DNA of 64,000 nt from Thermoflexus sp. (GTDB lineage Bacteria > Chloroflexota > Anaerolineae > Aggregatilineales > Aggregatilineaceae): assembly GCA_020724465.1 (NCBI GenBank), contig DYGX01000001.1, forward strand, positions 186,001-250,000. Direction: 5' to 3'. The notes under the pieces are model-generated. The model searched no databases. It was not told the DNA's origin and was given only the letters and a program-made list of their open reading frames with translations. Each line of letters opens with the position of its first letter. Positions within the stretch are counted from its first letter, which is position 1. Position numbers and translations under genes: made by a program. This document shows positions 1-9,177 of the stretch, one piece after another.

Positions 1-3000
1 GCACCGTCAGGTCATACGCAAGCGCGCCGTCAAACGTCGTATCCACATTCCCTACGGCCAGCGTATAGTGACCCGTTTCGGGCAGAAGCACTTGGGGCGC
101 CACAGCCCGCCCGGAAGCGTCGGCGGCGGCCGTAGTCAGCACAGCGCCCGTCTGCGTCCGGATCTGGAAGCTCAGCAGGGCCGGGTCGCCGCGAATAGCT
201 CGCGCTTCTGCCGAAATGACATCCCCTTTGGTCCCCGCAAAGGCCCACACGTCGATCCGGTTCTCCGCCGTCAGCACCCGGCTGACCGTCCGGTTCAGCG
301 ACAAAGCCTGCTGCGCATCGGACAGACTGCTCAAATCGCGCGTCAGGGTGACGCGGTACAGGCCACGCTCGCCCTGGCTGGTGCGGACGAGCAGACGATA
401 CACGCCCGGGCGCGGCAGGCTGATCGACTCCAGCGTCACGGTCGATGCGCCCACCATCGAGGCACGGCGCAGAAATGGCACGCCGGCGGTGTCGGCCAGC
501 TCAACCGTGAGCGGCAGGCTCTGGCCGTCCACGGGCTGAACCGCGATCGACACACGCTCTCCGCCGAGCGCTGAAAAAAGCCAGACGTCTGCCGGGTTGT
601 CTGGATCGAGATTGCCGTATCCCTCAGTGTCAAGCGCGCGGCCATCGCGGCTGAGCGCGCTCGCGCCGCGCAAAGCCAGGTGGATTGCCACCGGACTGGC
701 TGCAGACTCGCCCCCGACAGGCTCTACGACCAGGCGGTACACGCCTTCATTCGCCACGCGCGCATCGAGACTCGCGCGCCAGGGCGTGTCTGGAGCGACG
801 TCCGTGGCGGCCAGCACGCCGCCCCCGACGGTCTCTAGGCTCAGCTGCAACCCGCCGGACCCGGCCGGGCGTGCAGCCTGGATCCGGATCTGATCTCCAT
901 CCTGCGCGTAGAAAACCGCGTAAAGAGGAGCATCCACGCCGGGCAGCTCCGCGTGAAGCGTCTGGCCGAAGTCGATCACGTGGCCGGGCAGAACGCCGCG
1001 CACACTGTCGTCCAGACGGCTCAAATCGTCCACGCGCAGCAGATACCGCCTGCCGGGGTCATACCGCACCGTGATGTAGTAGCGCCCGGCCGCCGCAAAG
1101 CGATGCTCCAGGGTATTCCGCAGGCGATCCGGTCGAACGCTGCGCGCCAGCACCGCGCCTACTTCATCGAGCAGGGTGATATCTGGCGCGGCGGCACGCG
1201 CCAGCCCGATCGCCGAGATGTCGACCTTCTGGCCCGCGCCGGCCTGAAAGCGCCAGACCTGATAGCGCGCATTGAGCGGGATCTCACCGCGCACGGTCGT
1301 GTCGAGCGCGATCGGCTGCGCGTTCGCCAGCACATCCGGGCCGGGTCGCGATGCGGGCAGGATTTGCTCGGCCGGGTCCAGCACAAGGGGCTCGGTTACC
1401 GGCTCAGGCGTAGCGATCAGGGATGCCTGCCCTGCCGCAGCCATCTGTGCGACCGGCGGCGTCGGGTCGAACGGTGGCTCTGCGGCGGCGGTGATCAGGT
1501 AGCGGGTGTGCGTCACTCCTGCCGGCTGATGGACCACAATGGTATACAACCCGCTCTCAGCCACCGGCGCCGACAGGATCTCCGGCTGCTGCACGTCAAC
1601 GGGGATTAGCGGTGCCAGCAGCCCGTCGGGCTGCACAACCAGCAACTCCGGCAGCGCCGCATCCGGCACGCTCTCCACCCGAACCTGAAGCAGCGCCGGT
1701 GCCGCGACGCGGATCGTCCACCGGTTTTCCGCGCTGCTGCCGGACAATGCGCCGCGCGCCGGAACACCCGGCACGAGCAAGCCCCCCGTTATTGGCTCGG
1801 CCCGCAGCGTGTACGTCGCCTGCTCTGCCGTCATATTGAGAACAGCGATCCGATAACGCCCCGGCGCAGGAATCTCCAATACAAGCCGTGCCAGGCCGTT
1901 CACCGGCTTACCGACTCGCTGGTCCAGCAGCTCTCCAATGGGCGATTCGACGCGCAGCGCGAGCGGCGGACCGTCCGGGGGACCCGCCAGCTCGAACGCC
2001 CACACACCCGGCTGATCGATGTTCAATGTCCATTCATCGCCGGATTGAGGCGATAGCTCGCCGGCGCCTCGCGGCTCGGGGGGCGAGCCGAGCAGACCGC
2101 GCTCAACCCGATCAACGAGCAAATCGAATGGCTGTCCCCCGGCGCCGCTGCGCGTCAGGCCAATGAGATAGCCCTCTACGCCCAGCGCGCGTAGCACCAC
2201 TTCATAGACACCCGCCTGCTCCAGCAGCAAAGCCTGGTCGAACCCGGCGGCCACCCATCGCTGGAACAACAGGTCGCCCTGCGGACTGTAGACCTGCGCG
2301 ATCCCGCCTGACGAGAAGACATCCGGGCGCAAAGACAGCCGCATCAGATCACCGGCGCGCGCGTCAAAGAACCAAACATCCGGCTCACCAAGCTGTTGAG
2401 CGTGCCGCGACGCATCAAAAGGCAAAGCGCGCGCCGTCCGGCGGGCTATGCGAAGCTGGATAACCTCGACGGCGAAGTCCAGCGAGGTGTTCAGGTCCAC
2501 ATCCGGAGATGTGATCTCCAACCAGGCGCCGGTCAGGCTGCCGAGCGAAAGGCTGGCGCGGACGCTGCCCAGACCGGCGAACGAGTCCAGTACCGCCCGA
2601 TTTTCGCTCAGCACGTTGACCGCGATCCGCGCCTGGGGGTTGGATGCATCGAGCGCCAGCGCCAGCGTCCCGCTCGCGCGCACGCTGAACAGCGCGACAG
2701 GCGCGTTGCCTGTCAGGCGGCTGCGCGCCGGGCTGCCCAATTCGAGCGGCATGGGCACAAAGCCGGTATCCACGCGGCTGGAGCTGCGCAGATGCACGGT
2801 GAGCCGGTAGGCCCCGGTCCGCGCGTCGGCCGGGCGCACGGCGACCGTGTAGGTGCCACCAAGCGGCAGCCGGACGGCGCTCAACCCGGCGCCGGCGGTC
2901 GAACCGGCCCCGCCGGTGGTCGCAACGACGCTTCCGGTCGGGCTGAACAGCGTGACTTCGGGCCGGAACGTGCCACCCGAAGGGATCACGGTGACATCGA

Positions 3001-3544
3001 CCACGTCACCCGGCTCGCTACGAAACGACCACACATCCTGCGCCATCGGGTCGATCAAATCGCCTTCGACCGTCTGGCCATAGCTCAACGCGACGTCGCG
3101 ACGCGCCGCCGTCCCGGCCTGAGCCAGAATCAGACTCAGGGCATAGCGCCCGGCGGTGTTCTGGCGCGCGCGCAGCTCGATCGTGTGCTCGCCGCCGTTC
3201 GCCAGCCGGACCGTCGTCTCGAAAAGCGTCGAATCCGACAGCGGCCACGGCAAATCGAGCACAACTTGCCCGCCCGGATCGCGCACGAGCAGCGACGGAA
3301 CCAGATCGCCCTCGATGCGCTCGACGCGAATCGTTACCCGGTCGCTCGCGCCGCCGGAAAAGCGCCATGTGTCCGCCGCCGGAGTCGAGCCGATCTCGCC
3401 CTGCACGCGGTCGCCGTATTGCAGACGCAGATCCTGAGCAAGCGTCACCCGCCAGGCAAGCGTTGCGCCAACCGCAGCGCCTGCTGCCAGCAGCAGCAGC
3501 CAGAGTCGAATCCAGCTAGCGATCCGTGTGCGCCGTCCGGCCAT
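1..3544 (-). CDS. Giant secreted PPC-repeat protein (3' end outside window)
   Basis: The minus-strand frame is open from an ATG at 3544 to the left edge, giving at least 1181 residues. It starts with an Arg-rich n-region and a Leu/Ala-rich hydrophobic segment (about residues 10-30), which I read as a signal peptide or anchor. The rest is a long run of units of about 100-120 residues. Each has the pattern 'G.. V.G.L.....D.W.F.. ..GD.V.I...............G.Y.L.V', which resembles bacterial pre-peptidase C-terminal (PPC) domains, beta-sandwiches usually attached to secreted enzymes. No catalytic domain is seen in the visible part; one could lie beyond the window. It is divergent from the TPR gene, with a TATAAT-like -10 on the minus strand at 3592-3587. 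The role is probably an extracellular or surface adhesive or scaffold protein, which is inference. Confidence 0.75.
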   Translation of the reverse strand, partial: MAGRRTRIASWIRLWLLLLAAGAAVGATLAWRVTLAQDLRLQYGDRVQGEIGSTPAADTWRFSGGASDRVTIRVERIEGDLVPSLLVRDPGGQVVLDLPWPLSDSTLFETTVRLANGGEHTIELRARQNTAGRYALSLILAQAGTAARRDVALSYGQTVEGDLIDPMAQDVWSFRSEPGDVVDVTVIPSGGTFRPEVTLFSPTGSVVATTGGAGSTAGAGLSAVRLPLGGTYTVAVRPADARTGAYRLTVHLRSSSRVDTGFVPMPLELGSPARSRLTGNAPVALFSVRASGTLALALDASNPQARIAVNVLSENRAVLDSFAGLGSVRASLSLGSLTGAWLEITSPDVDLNTSLDFAVEVIQLRIARRTARALPFDASRHAQQLGEPDVWFFDARAGDLMRLSLRPDVFSSGGIAQVYSPQGDLLFQRWVAAGFDQALLLEQAGVYEVVLRALGVEGYLIGLTRSGAGGQPFDLLVDRVERGLLGSPPEPRGAGELSPQSGDEWTLNIDQPGVWAFELAGPPDGPPLALRVESPIGELLDQRVGKPVNGLARLVLEIPAPGRYRIAVLNMTAEQATYTLRAEPITGGLLVPGVPARGALSGSSAENRWTIRVAAPALLQVRVESVPDAALPELLVVQPDGLLAPLIPVDVQQPEILSAPVAESGLYTIVVHQPAGVTHTRYLITAAAEPPFDPTPPVAQMAAAGQASLIATPEPVTEPLVLDPAEQILPASRPGPDVLANAQPIALDTTVRGEIPLNARYQVWRFQAGAGQKVDISAIGLARAAAPDITLLDEVGAVLARSVRPDRLRNTLEHRFAAAGRYYITVRYDPGRRYLLRVDDLSRLDDSVRGVLPGHVIDFGQTLHAELPGVDAPLYAVFYAQDGDQIRIQAARPAGSGGLQLSLETVGGGVLAATDVAPDTPWRASLDARVANEGVYRLVVEPVGGESAASPVAIHLALRGASALSRDGRALDTEGYGNLDPDNPADVWLFSALGGERVSIAVQPVDGQSLPLTVELADTAGVPFLRRASMVGASTVTLESISLPRPGVYRLLVRTSQGERGLYRVTLTRDLSSLSDAQQALSLNRTVSRVLTAENRIDVWAFAGTKGDVISAEARAIRGDPALLSFQIRTQTGAVLTTAAADASGRAVAPQVLLPETGHYTLAVGNVDTTFDGALAYDLTV

Positions 3545-3625
3545 ATCACCTTATCCGGTCCTGCCCGCAGAGATCTCGCGAGCTTGATTATAGTCTACCT
3601 GTCCCAAGGCGCGACCGCACCCTGT

Positions 3626-3653
3626 TTGCGGGCGCTGGCGGTCCGGCTATAAT
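3626..3653 (+). promoter_or_regulatory. Sigma70-type promoter for the TPR gene
   Basis: TTGCGG (3626-3631), a 16-base spacer and TATAAT (3648-3653) lie 42 bases before the ATG at 3696, which has GGAGG at 3685-3689. A second TATAAT reads leftward at 3592-3587 toward the PPC-repeat gene, so this gap holds divergent promoters. Confidence 0.6.
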
Positions 3654-3695
3654 GCAGGGTGATGCGGCTGTTCTGGCGCCCGACGGAGGAACCCG

Positions 3696-4871
3696 ATGGC
3701 TACACACGATGAGCTGAGGCGAGCCTATACCCTGATCAAGCAGGAGCAGATCGACGAGGCGCTGTCGATTCTGCGCCCCATCGTCCAGGCTGAGCCCGAA
3801 AATGTGGATGCCTGGTGGCTGCTGGCCAATGCAGCCGTCGAGCCGGACGAGGCGCGCGAAGCCCTGCTCATGGTGCTGCGAACCGATCCGGACTATGCCA
3901 ACGCGCCGAAAGCCCGCGAAATGCTCGGCAAGCTGAATGAGCAGTTTCCGCCCACGCCTGAGGAAATCGAGCGGTTCCCCGAACTGCGCCCGGCTGCCGC
4001 CCCCGAAGCGCCTGAAGTCAGCACGGAAGAGGAATGGTTTGGACTGGAGCTGGAAGAGCCGTTCGGCGAGCCAGCCGCTGGTGCTGGCGCTCCGCCTTTT
4101 ATGGAGGACGCGTTCGACGATCCGTTTGGCGCCGAGACGTTCGAAGCGATCGATATTGACGAAGAGGTGTTCAACATCGATGAAGACCCCTTCGCGGTGC
4201 TGGATGAAGATCCCTTCGCCCTGGACGAGCCGCCGGCTCCGGCGGTCGAAGTAGAACGGCGCGAACCGGTCCGCACCGTCATCTTTGACGAAACGCCTGA
4301 GGCGCTGGATCCCGAGGCGCGCGCCGCGGGCGAAGAACGCGCGGCGCGCCGCCGCGGGCGAGCGGGCCGGGTGCTCGGCGCGCTGGCAGGCTTGGTGCTC
4401 GTGGCCGTGCTGGTGATCGCGCTGATCGCCCTGCTGCTGCCGGCGCTGGAGCCAAAGGCGACCGACCTCGGCAGCCTGTCGGCCATCAGCGCTGACGATC
4501 AGCAGGCGGCGCTGGTGCAGGCGGTCTCAGGCCAGGTTCAGGTGGCCGCGCTTCCGGCGGGAACAGGCGCCCCACAGGTCGTGCTGGCCAACAGCGCCCT
4601 CGGCCCCACACTGTTCGTCCAGCTCTGCGCGCGCCCCACCCCCGCTCTGCCCCAGATCATCGAGCAGGCCATGACACTGGCGGTCAGCCAGGCGTCCGCG
4701 CTCGCCGGGCAGGATACGATCCGCGCGGTGGGCGTCAACATCACCCGCTGCGACGCGCTCACAGCGGACACGCTCTATCGTGCCGCCGTCCCACTGGCCG
4801 ATGCCGCAGCCTATGCGGATTTGCAGCCGGGCGACCCGCGCTGGATGGAGTTTCAATCGCGCTGGAACTGA
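3696..4871 (+). CDS. TPR-containing single-pass membrane protein
   Basis: This is a 391-residue protein. Residues 1-75 form about two tetratricopeptide-like helical pairs (AYTLIKQEQIDEALSILRPI, then VDAWWLLANAAVEPDEAREAL). Residues about 90-210 are very acidic and low in complexity (repeated DPF/DEDPF motifs). A basic stretch (RAARRRGRAGR) leads into one strongly hydrophobic helix (about 225-250), and a roughly 140-residue C-terminal domain follows. The basic residues sit on the N-terminal side, so the TPR part is predicted to be cytoplasmic and the C-domain outside, which is inference. TPRs mediate protein-protein contacts. I do not recognise the C-terminal domain and assign no function. It converges on the histidine kinase gene with a 12-base gap. 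Confidence 0.8.
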   Translation: MATHDELRRAYTLIKQEQIDEALSILRPIVQAEPENVDAWWLLANAAVEPDEAREALLMVLRTDPDYANAPKAREMLGKLNEQFPPTPEEIERFPELRPAAAPEAPEVSTEEEWFGLELEEPFGEPAAGAGAPPFMEDAFDDPFGAETFEAIDIDEEVFNIDEDPFAVLDEDPFALDEPPAPAVEVERREPVRTVIFDETPEALDPEARAAGEERAARRRGRAGRVLGALAGLVLVAVLVIALIALLLPALEPKATDLGSLSAISADDQQAALVQAVSGQVQVAALPAGTGAPQVVLANSALGPTLFVQLCARPTPALPQIIEQAMTLAVSQASALAGQDTIRAVGVNITRCDALTADTLYRAAVPLADAAAYADLQPGDPRWMEFQSRWN

Positions 4872-4883
4872 TTGCGCGGGGGG

Positions 4884-6554
4884 TCAAACACGAGACGTGG
4901 GCGCCTGGTTCGCGCCCGGCAGCCAGAGCATGAAGCAAGTCCCCTGGCCGGGGCGGCTTTCGACCTGGATCGTTCCACCGTGCCCTTCGACAATGCCGTA
5001 CGTCACGGCCAGTCCCAGACCGGTCCCTTCGTCCTTGGTGGAGTAGAAGGGATCGAAGATATGGGCCACGGTTTGTTCGTCCATCCCCACGCCGGTATCG
5101 CGCACAGCGATAACCGTGCCTTTCCCTTCGGCATAGACGGACACCTCCAGGTCACCACCACCCGGCATCGCTTCCATCGCGTTTAGCACCAGGTTGAGCA
5201 GCACCTGCTTAAGTTGCGTCGAGTTACCCGAAACCGGTGGGGCGTCCGACAGGTTGGTATAGACGGACACGTGAGCGCGTTCAAGCTGCTTGGCTGTCAG
5301 GATCAGGACTTCGTTCACCAACTCGTGCACATCGACAAGCGCGTGCTCCGAGTTACCGGGACGCGCGAAATCGAGCAGGCGCGAAACAATCGACTTGATG
5401 CGCTGGACTTCGTTCTCGGCCACGCGCAGAATTTCGCTGTCGACCAGGCGACCCGCCTCGCTGTCCTCGATTGCCACTTCCAGGCAGTTTAAGATGGGTT
5501 GCAAAGGGTTGTTGACTTCATGCGCGATCCCGGCGGCCATCCGTCCAAGCGCCGCCAGCTTCTCGGCGCGGATCAGTTCGGCCTGGGCGGCCTGCAGCTC
5601 GCGCGAGCGCTGCTGGACCTTGTCTTCCAGCGTCTGAGCGTAATTTTGCAGCTCGGCGTAAAGCTGAGCGTTGCGAACGGCCAGCGCCGCCTGTTCGCCA
5701 ATCAAGCGCAGCATGCGCAGGTCCGACCCGCTGAGGCTGCGGCCCGAATGAAGGCCGACGATCAGCGTTCCTAACAGAGTACCGTGGTGCTTGAGCGGCG
5801 CGGCCATCGCGGAGGAAAAGCCGTACCGCTCCAGATGAGCCAGTGTACCAGAGCTGTTGCCCGGCCCCGGCACAAGCAGGGGTTCGCCGGTGCGGTAGAC
5901 GGTTGCCAGCAGCGAGTTGGGGTTTTCCAGCAAGGCCAACACCGTGTCGGCTTCCAGCATCCCGTTCTGGCTGTCGCGCACCAGGATCGGATGACCCTGG
6001 GGATCGAACAGAACCAACTCTGCATACGGTGCGTCGAACTCCTGCGTGGCGATGTCGAGAATCAGTTCGGTCAGGTCTTCCAGGCCAAGCCGCTGATTGA
6101 GCTCTGCACCGATGCGGACCAGGGCTTCCAGCTCTTCGCTGCGGCGCTGCAAGCGGTCCTCAAGCTGGCGGGCGCGCATTTTGCTCTGGGCGCGAGCCAG
6201 CAGTTCGTGATAGTTGTACGGCTTGCGGATATAGTCGTCGGCTCCCAGCTTCAAGCCGTGAGCCACGTCCGAGGGTTCGCGCGCCGCCGCGGTCACGAAA
6301 ATCACGGGGATGCGCGCCGTGGAGGGATTGTCCCGAAGCTGCCGGGTAACCTCGAACCCGTTGATCTTCGGCATCTGTACGTCCATCAAGATCAGATCGG
6401 GCCGCAGGCTGCGCGCCTTCTCCAGGGCGATCTCGCCGTCCTTGGCGATTTCCACGGCGAAGCCCTCGCGCTCGAAGATGCGCGTGAGCAACACAGAGGC
6501 GCTTTGCTCGTCGTCCGCGATGAGCACCAGGGGCTTGCGCTCGTCCATCGGCAT
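4884..6554 (-). CDS. Response receiver-GAF-histidine kinase hybrid
   Basis: This is a signal-transduction protein of about 556 residues. An N-terminal receiver domain (about 8-125) carries the acidic pair D14/D15, phosphoacceptor D58 in LILMDVQMP, and the switch Lys in YIRKPY. A GAF domain follows (about 150-310), then a coiled coil, a HisKA domain with the phospho-His in MAAGIAHEVNNPLQP (NtrB-like H-E-x-N), and a HATPase_c domain with N, G1 (DTGVGMD) and G2 (GTGLGLAV) boxes. There are no membrane segments, so it is cytosolic. I chose the ATG at 6554 because AGGAG lies 5 bases upstream; an upstream in-frame start at 6587 lacks this. The receiver-first order suggests it takes phosphate from another kinase or is self-regulated. 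No DNA-binding partner is adjacent. Confidence 0.9.
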   Translation of the reverse strand: MPMDERKPLVLIADDEQSASVLLTRIFEREGFAVEIAKDGEIALEKARSLRPDLILMDVQMPKINGFEVTRQLRDNPSTARIPVIFVTAAAREPSDVAHGLKLGADDYIRKPYNYHELLARAQSKMRARQLEDRLQRRSEELEALVRIGAELNQRLGLEDLTELILDIATQEFDAPYAELVLFDPQGHPILVRDSQNGMLEADTVLALLENPNSLLATVYRTGEPLLVPGPGNSSGTLAHLERYGFSSAMAAPLKHHGTLLGTLIVGLHSGRSLSGSDLRMLRLIGEQAALAVRNAQLYAELQNYAQTLEDKVQQRSRELQAAQAELIRAEKLAALGRMAAGIAHEVNNPLQPILNCLEVAIEDSEAGRLVDSEILRVAENEVQRIKSIVSRLLDFARPGNSEHALVDVHELVNEVLILTAKQLERAHVSVYTNLSDAPPVSGNSTQLKQVLLNLVLNAMEAMPGGGDLEVSVYAEGKGTVIAVRDTGVGMDEQTVAHIFDPFYSTKDEGTGLGLAVTYGIVEGHGGTIQVESRPGQGTCFMLWLPGANQAPTSRV

Positions 6555-6641
6555 CCCGTCTCCTGCCAGATCGCTACCGGATATCATAATCTGAGATCCG
6601 GGTTCGCGAAACTACTCGTTCTAAAAATCTGGCGTCGGATG

Positions 6642-6650
6642 TGCTAGAAT
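6642..6650 (+). promoter_or_regulatory. Extended -10 promoter of the protease operon
   Basis: TGC directly precedes TAGAAT (6645-6650), 36 bases before the first CtpA start at 6687. No good -35 is seen, which is usual for extended -10 promoters. Confidence 0.45.
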
Positions 6651-6686
6651 GCGCATCTGGCGCAAATAATGAGGGACACGGTCTGA

Positions 6687-7919
6687 ATGGGTGCAAACCG
6701 CAGTCGAAAAGCGCGGCTGTACTGGGCCGCCGCGCGAGGAATGCTAACCGGCCTGGTGCTGAGCGGCGTGTTTCTCGCCGGGTTCCTGCTGCGCGGGCGC
6801 GTGCCTGTCGCTGCCGACGCCGACGGCAACGGCGAGACATTTCCGCTGCTGGCACAGGTGAAGGAACTACTTGAGGCCAACTATCTGCGGCCGCTCCCAG
6901 ACGACCGCACGCTCGAATACGCAGCCGTGCGCGGCTACCTGGCCGAGCTGAACGATCCCTACACCTTCTTCATCGATCCCCCGGTGGCCCAAAGCGAATC
7001 CGACGTGCTGGCCGGCCAGTACGGGGGGATCGGCGTGCAGGTGCAGCGCGACGAGCGCGGTGATGTGGTGCTCTATCCCTTCCCCGACGGACCTGCGGCC
7101 CGTGCCGGGGTGGAGAACGGCGCCGTGCTGCTGGCTGTGGACGGCGCGGCGATCCCCGCAGGAGAGCGCCTGGATGTGATCGATCGCCTGCTCCGGGGTG
7201 AGGTGGGCGATGGTCGCGGCGTCACCATTGCCATCCGCGCGCCCGGTGCCGACGAAACGCGCGATCTCTTCATCGAGTTTGAAGTCGTGCAGGTCCCATC
7301 CGTGGTGTGGCGCGTGCTGGCCGAAGAGGAGACGTTCGGCTATGTGCAGGTGATCCGCTTTACCAGCCGCACGCCCGACGAGCTTCGTACCGCGCTTGAG
7401 GAGTTCGAGTCCCTCGATATTCAGGCGCTTGTGCTCGACCTGCGCGGCAACTCCGGCGGGCTGCTTCAAGAGTCGGTTGAGGTCGCCTCAGAGTTTCTCG
7501 ATGGCGGCGTGGTGTTCTACGAAGTCCGGCGCAGCGGCGAGACGGCTACCACCGCGACGCCGGGTGGCGCCTGGACCACGCAGCCGCTCGTCGTGCTGGT
7601 AGACGCGGGCACGGCCAGCGCCGCCGAACTGGTCGCGGGCGCCATCCGCGATCGCGAGCGTGGGATTCTGATCGGGCAGCGCACCTACGGCAAAGGCTCA
7701 GTCCAGCTCATCTTCCGCCTGAAAGATGGCTCGTCGGTGCACATCACGTCTGCCGAGTGGTTCACGCCGAACCGCACGCCGTTGGAAGGCAACGGCCTTG
7801 AGCCGACAATCAGCATGATTCCCGACGAATCGGGCCGCGATGTCGAACTGGGCGAGGCCATTCGCCAGCTCCGCGCCATTGTGGCGGGCCAGGACGATAC
7901 AGCGGAAGGGGATGAATGA
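6687..7919 (+). CDS. S41 (CtpA-like) serine protease, first copy
   Basis: This is a 410-residue carboxyl-terminal processing protease. A basic N-terminus and one hydrophobic segment (about 12-36) anchor or export it. An N-terminal helical region (LLEANYLRPLPDDRTLEYAAVRGYLAEL) is followed by a PDZ domain (about 105-195, YGGIGVQV...) that should bind substrate C-termini. The S41 catalytic core has Ser311 in DAGTASAAEL and Lys336 in TYGKGSVQ. The 25-residue Ser-Lys spacing is that of the CtpA/Prc dyad, so it is predicted to be active. It probably cleaves envelope proteins in the extracytoplasmic space. A second S41 gene starts 3 bases after its stop, and the pair look like an in-place duplication that has diverged. 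Confidence 0.92.
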   Translation: MGANRSRKARLYWAAARGMLTGLVLSGVFLAGFLLRGRVPVAADADGNGETFPLLAQVKELLEANYLRPLPDDRTLEYAAVRGYLAELNDPYTFFIDPPVAQSESDVLAGQYGGIGVQVQRDERGDVVLYPFPDGPAARAGVENGAVLLAVDGAAIPAGERLDVIDRLLRGEVGDGRGVTIAIRAPGADETRDLFIEFEVVQVPSVVWRVLAEEETFGYVQVIRFTSRTPDELRTALEEFESLDIQALVLDLRGNSGGLLQESVEVASEFLDGGVVFYEVRRSGETATTATPGGAWTTQPLVVLVDAGTASAAELVAGAIRDRERGILIGQRTYGKGSVQLIFRLKDGSSVHITSAEWFTPNRTPLEGNGLEPTISMIPDESGRDVELGEAIRQLRAIVAGQDDTAEGDE

Positions 7920-7922
7920 CAG

Positions 7923-9161
7923 ATGAGCATGGATGTTCCTCGCCCGGCGGGGACGCTGCCGCCCGGCACTGCCCGCCGCGCCGACCTGGCGCGGGTTGTC
8001 CTGCTGCTCACCATGACGGCAGCGATCGCCTTCCTGGCCGGGATGCTGTTCGAGCAGACGACCGACTCGCCGCACAATGATGAAGATTTCGCGCTGTTCT
8101 GGCAGACGTGGAACATCCTGGAGCGCGAGTTCTACTATGGGCTGCCGCCGAAAGAGCAGTTGATCCAGCACGCCATTCAAGGGCTGTTGCGGGCCACCGG
8201 CGACCCCTACACCTTCTACGTGCCGCCCGCGCAGGCCGAATTCGACCGCCAGCAAACGGCGGGAGCGTTCGGTGGCATCGGGGCCGACGTCACGCTCAAC
8301 GCCGACGGCAACCTGGTGATCATCAGCCCGTACAGCGGCTATCCGGCTGCCGAAGCCGGTCTCAAACCGCAGGATCAGATTCGCGAGGTCGATGGGCGCT
8401 CGCTGCAGGGCCTGTCTGTCAGCGAGGCGGTCGCTTTGCTGCGCGGCGAGGTCGGCACGGATGTGACGATCACCGTCTACCGTCCGTCAGAAGACCGTCA
8501 GTTCACAGTCACGCTGACCCGCGTCCGCGTCGAGCTGCCCACGGTTGACGCGCGCATGATCGATGATATCGGCTACGCGCGTCTGTTTTCGTTCAACAGC
8601 ACCGCGACAGCGCAGCTTGAGGACGCGGTGCAGCGCCTGATCGGCGAGGGTGCCCGTGTCCTGATTCTCGATCTGCGCGACAACCCCGGCGGCCTGCTGG
8701 ATCAAGCCATAGGCGTCAGCGATCTGTTTCTGGGCGAGGGAGTGGTCGTCAAGCAACGCTCGCGCAGCGGACGAGAGACAGTCTACCGCTCCGAAGCGGG
8801 AGACCCTGGCGAGTCGCTCCCGATGGTTGTGCTCGTCAACGGCGGCAGCGCGAGCGCGTCCGAGGTCGTCGCCGGCGCGCTGCGCGATCACGGGCGGGCC
8901 GTGCTGGTCGGTGAAAGGACGTACGGCAAAGGCTCCGTCCAGCATGTCCACACCCTGGCTGATAATTCCCAGGTGCATGTGACTTTTGCGCTCTGGTTTA
9001 CGCCTGCCGAAACACCCATCCAGGACGAAGGTCTGATGCCGGAGATTATCGTCGAGGTGCCCGACGAGACGGAACCGGGCGAAGACCCCATTCTGGAGCG
9101 CGGGCTGGCAGTCGCCCGCGACCTGCTCGGCGCAGATGCGAGCGCCCGCGAAAACGAATGA
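7923..9161 (+). CDS. S41 (CtpA-like) serine protease, second copy
   Basis: This is a 412-residue paralogue of the preceding gene with the same plan: N-terminal hydrophobic anchor (about 20-45), helical region, PDZ domain (about 110-200, FGGIGADV), and S41 core with Ser311 in NGGSASASEV and Lys336 in TYGKGSVQ. The catalytic residues fall at exactly the same residue numbers as in its neighbour. The two proteins differ mainly in the N-terminal anchor and surface loops. The start at 7923 lies 3 bases after the upstream stop, so the two are very likely co-transcribed and perhaps translationally coupled. They could form a hetero-oligomer or split substrates, which is inference. Confidence 0.92.
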   Translation: MSMDVPRPAGTLPPGTARRADLARVVLLLTMTAAIAFLAGMLFEQTTDSPHNDEDFALFWQTWNILEREFYYGLPPKEQLIQHAIQGLLRATGDPYTFYVPPAQAEFDRQQTAGAFGGIGADVTLNADGNLVIISPYSGYPAAEAGLKPQDQIREVDGRSLQGLSVSEAVALLRGEVGTDVTITVYRPSEDRQFTVTLTRVRVELPTVDARMIDDIGYARLFSFNSTATAQLEDAVQRLIGEGARVLILDLRDNPGGLLDQAIGVSDLFLGEGVVVKQRSRSGRETVYRSEAGDPGESLPMVVLVNGGSASASEVVAGALRDHGRAVLVGERTYGKGSVQHVHTLADNSQVHVTFALWFTPAETPIQDEGLMPEIIVEVPDETEPGEDPILERGLAVARDLLGADASARENE

Positions 9162-9177
9162 GGCGAGAGACAGGCAA

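Noticed and set aside
2396-3652. Long plus-strand frame of 418 codons
   Set aside because: It lies antisense to the PPC-repeat gene, whose minus-strand frame is open throughout and has domain-like repeats; the product is Arg/Gln/Ala-rich without a recognisable fold.
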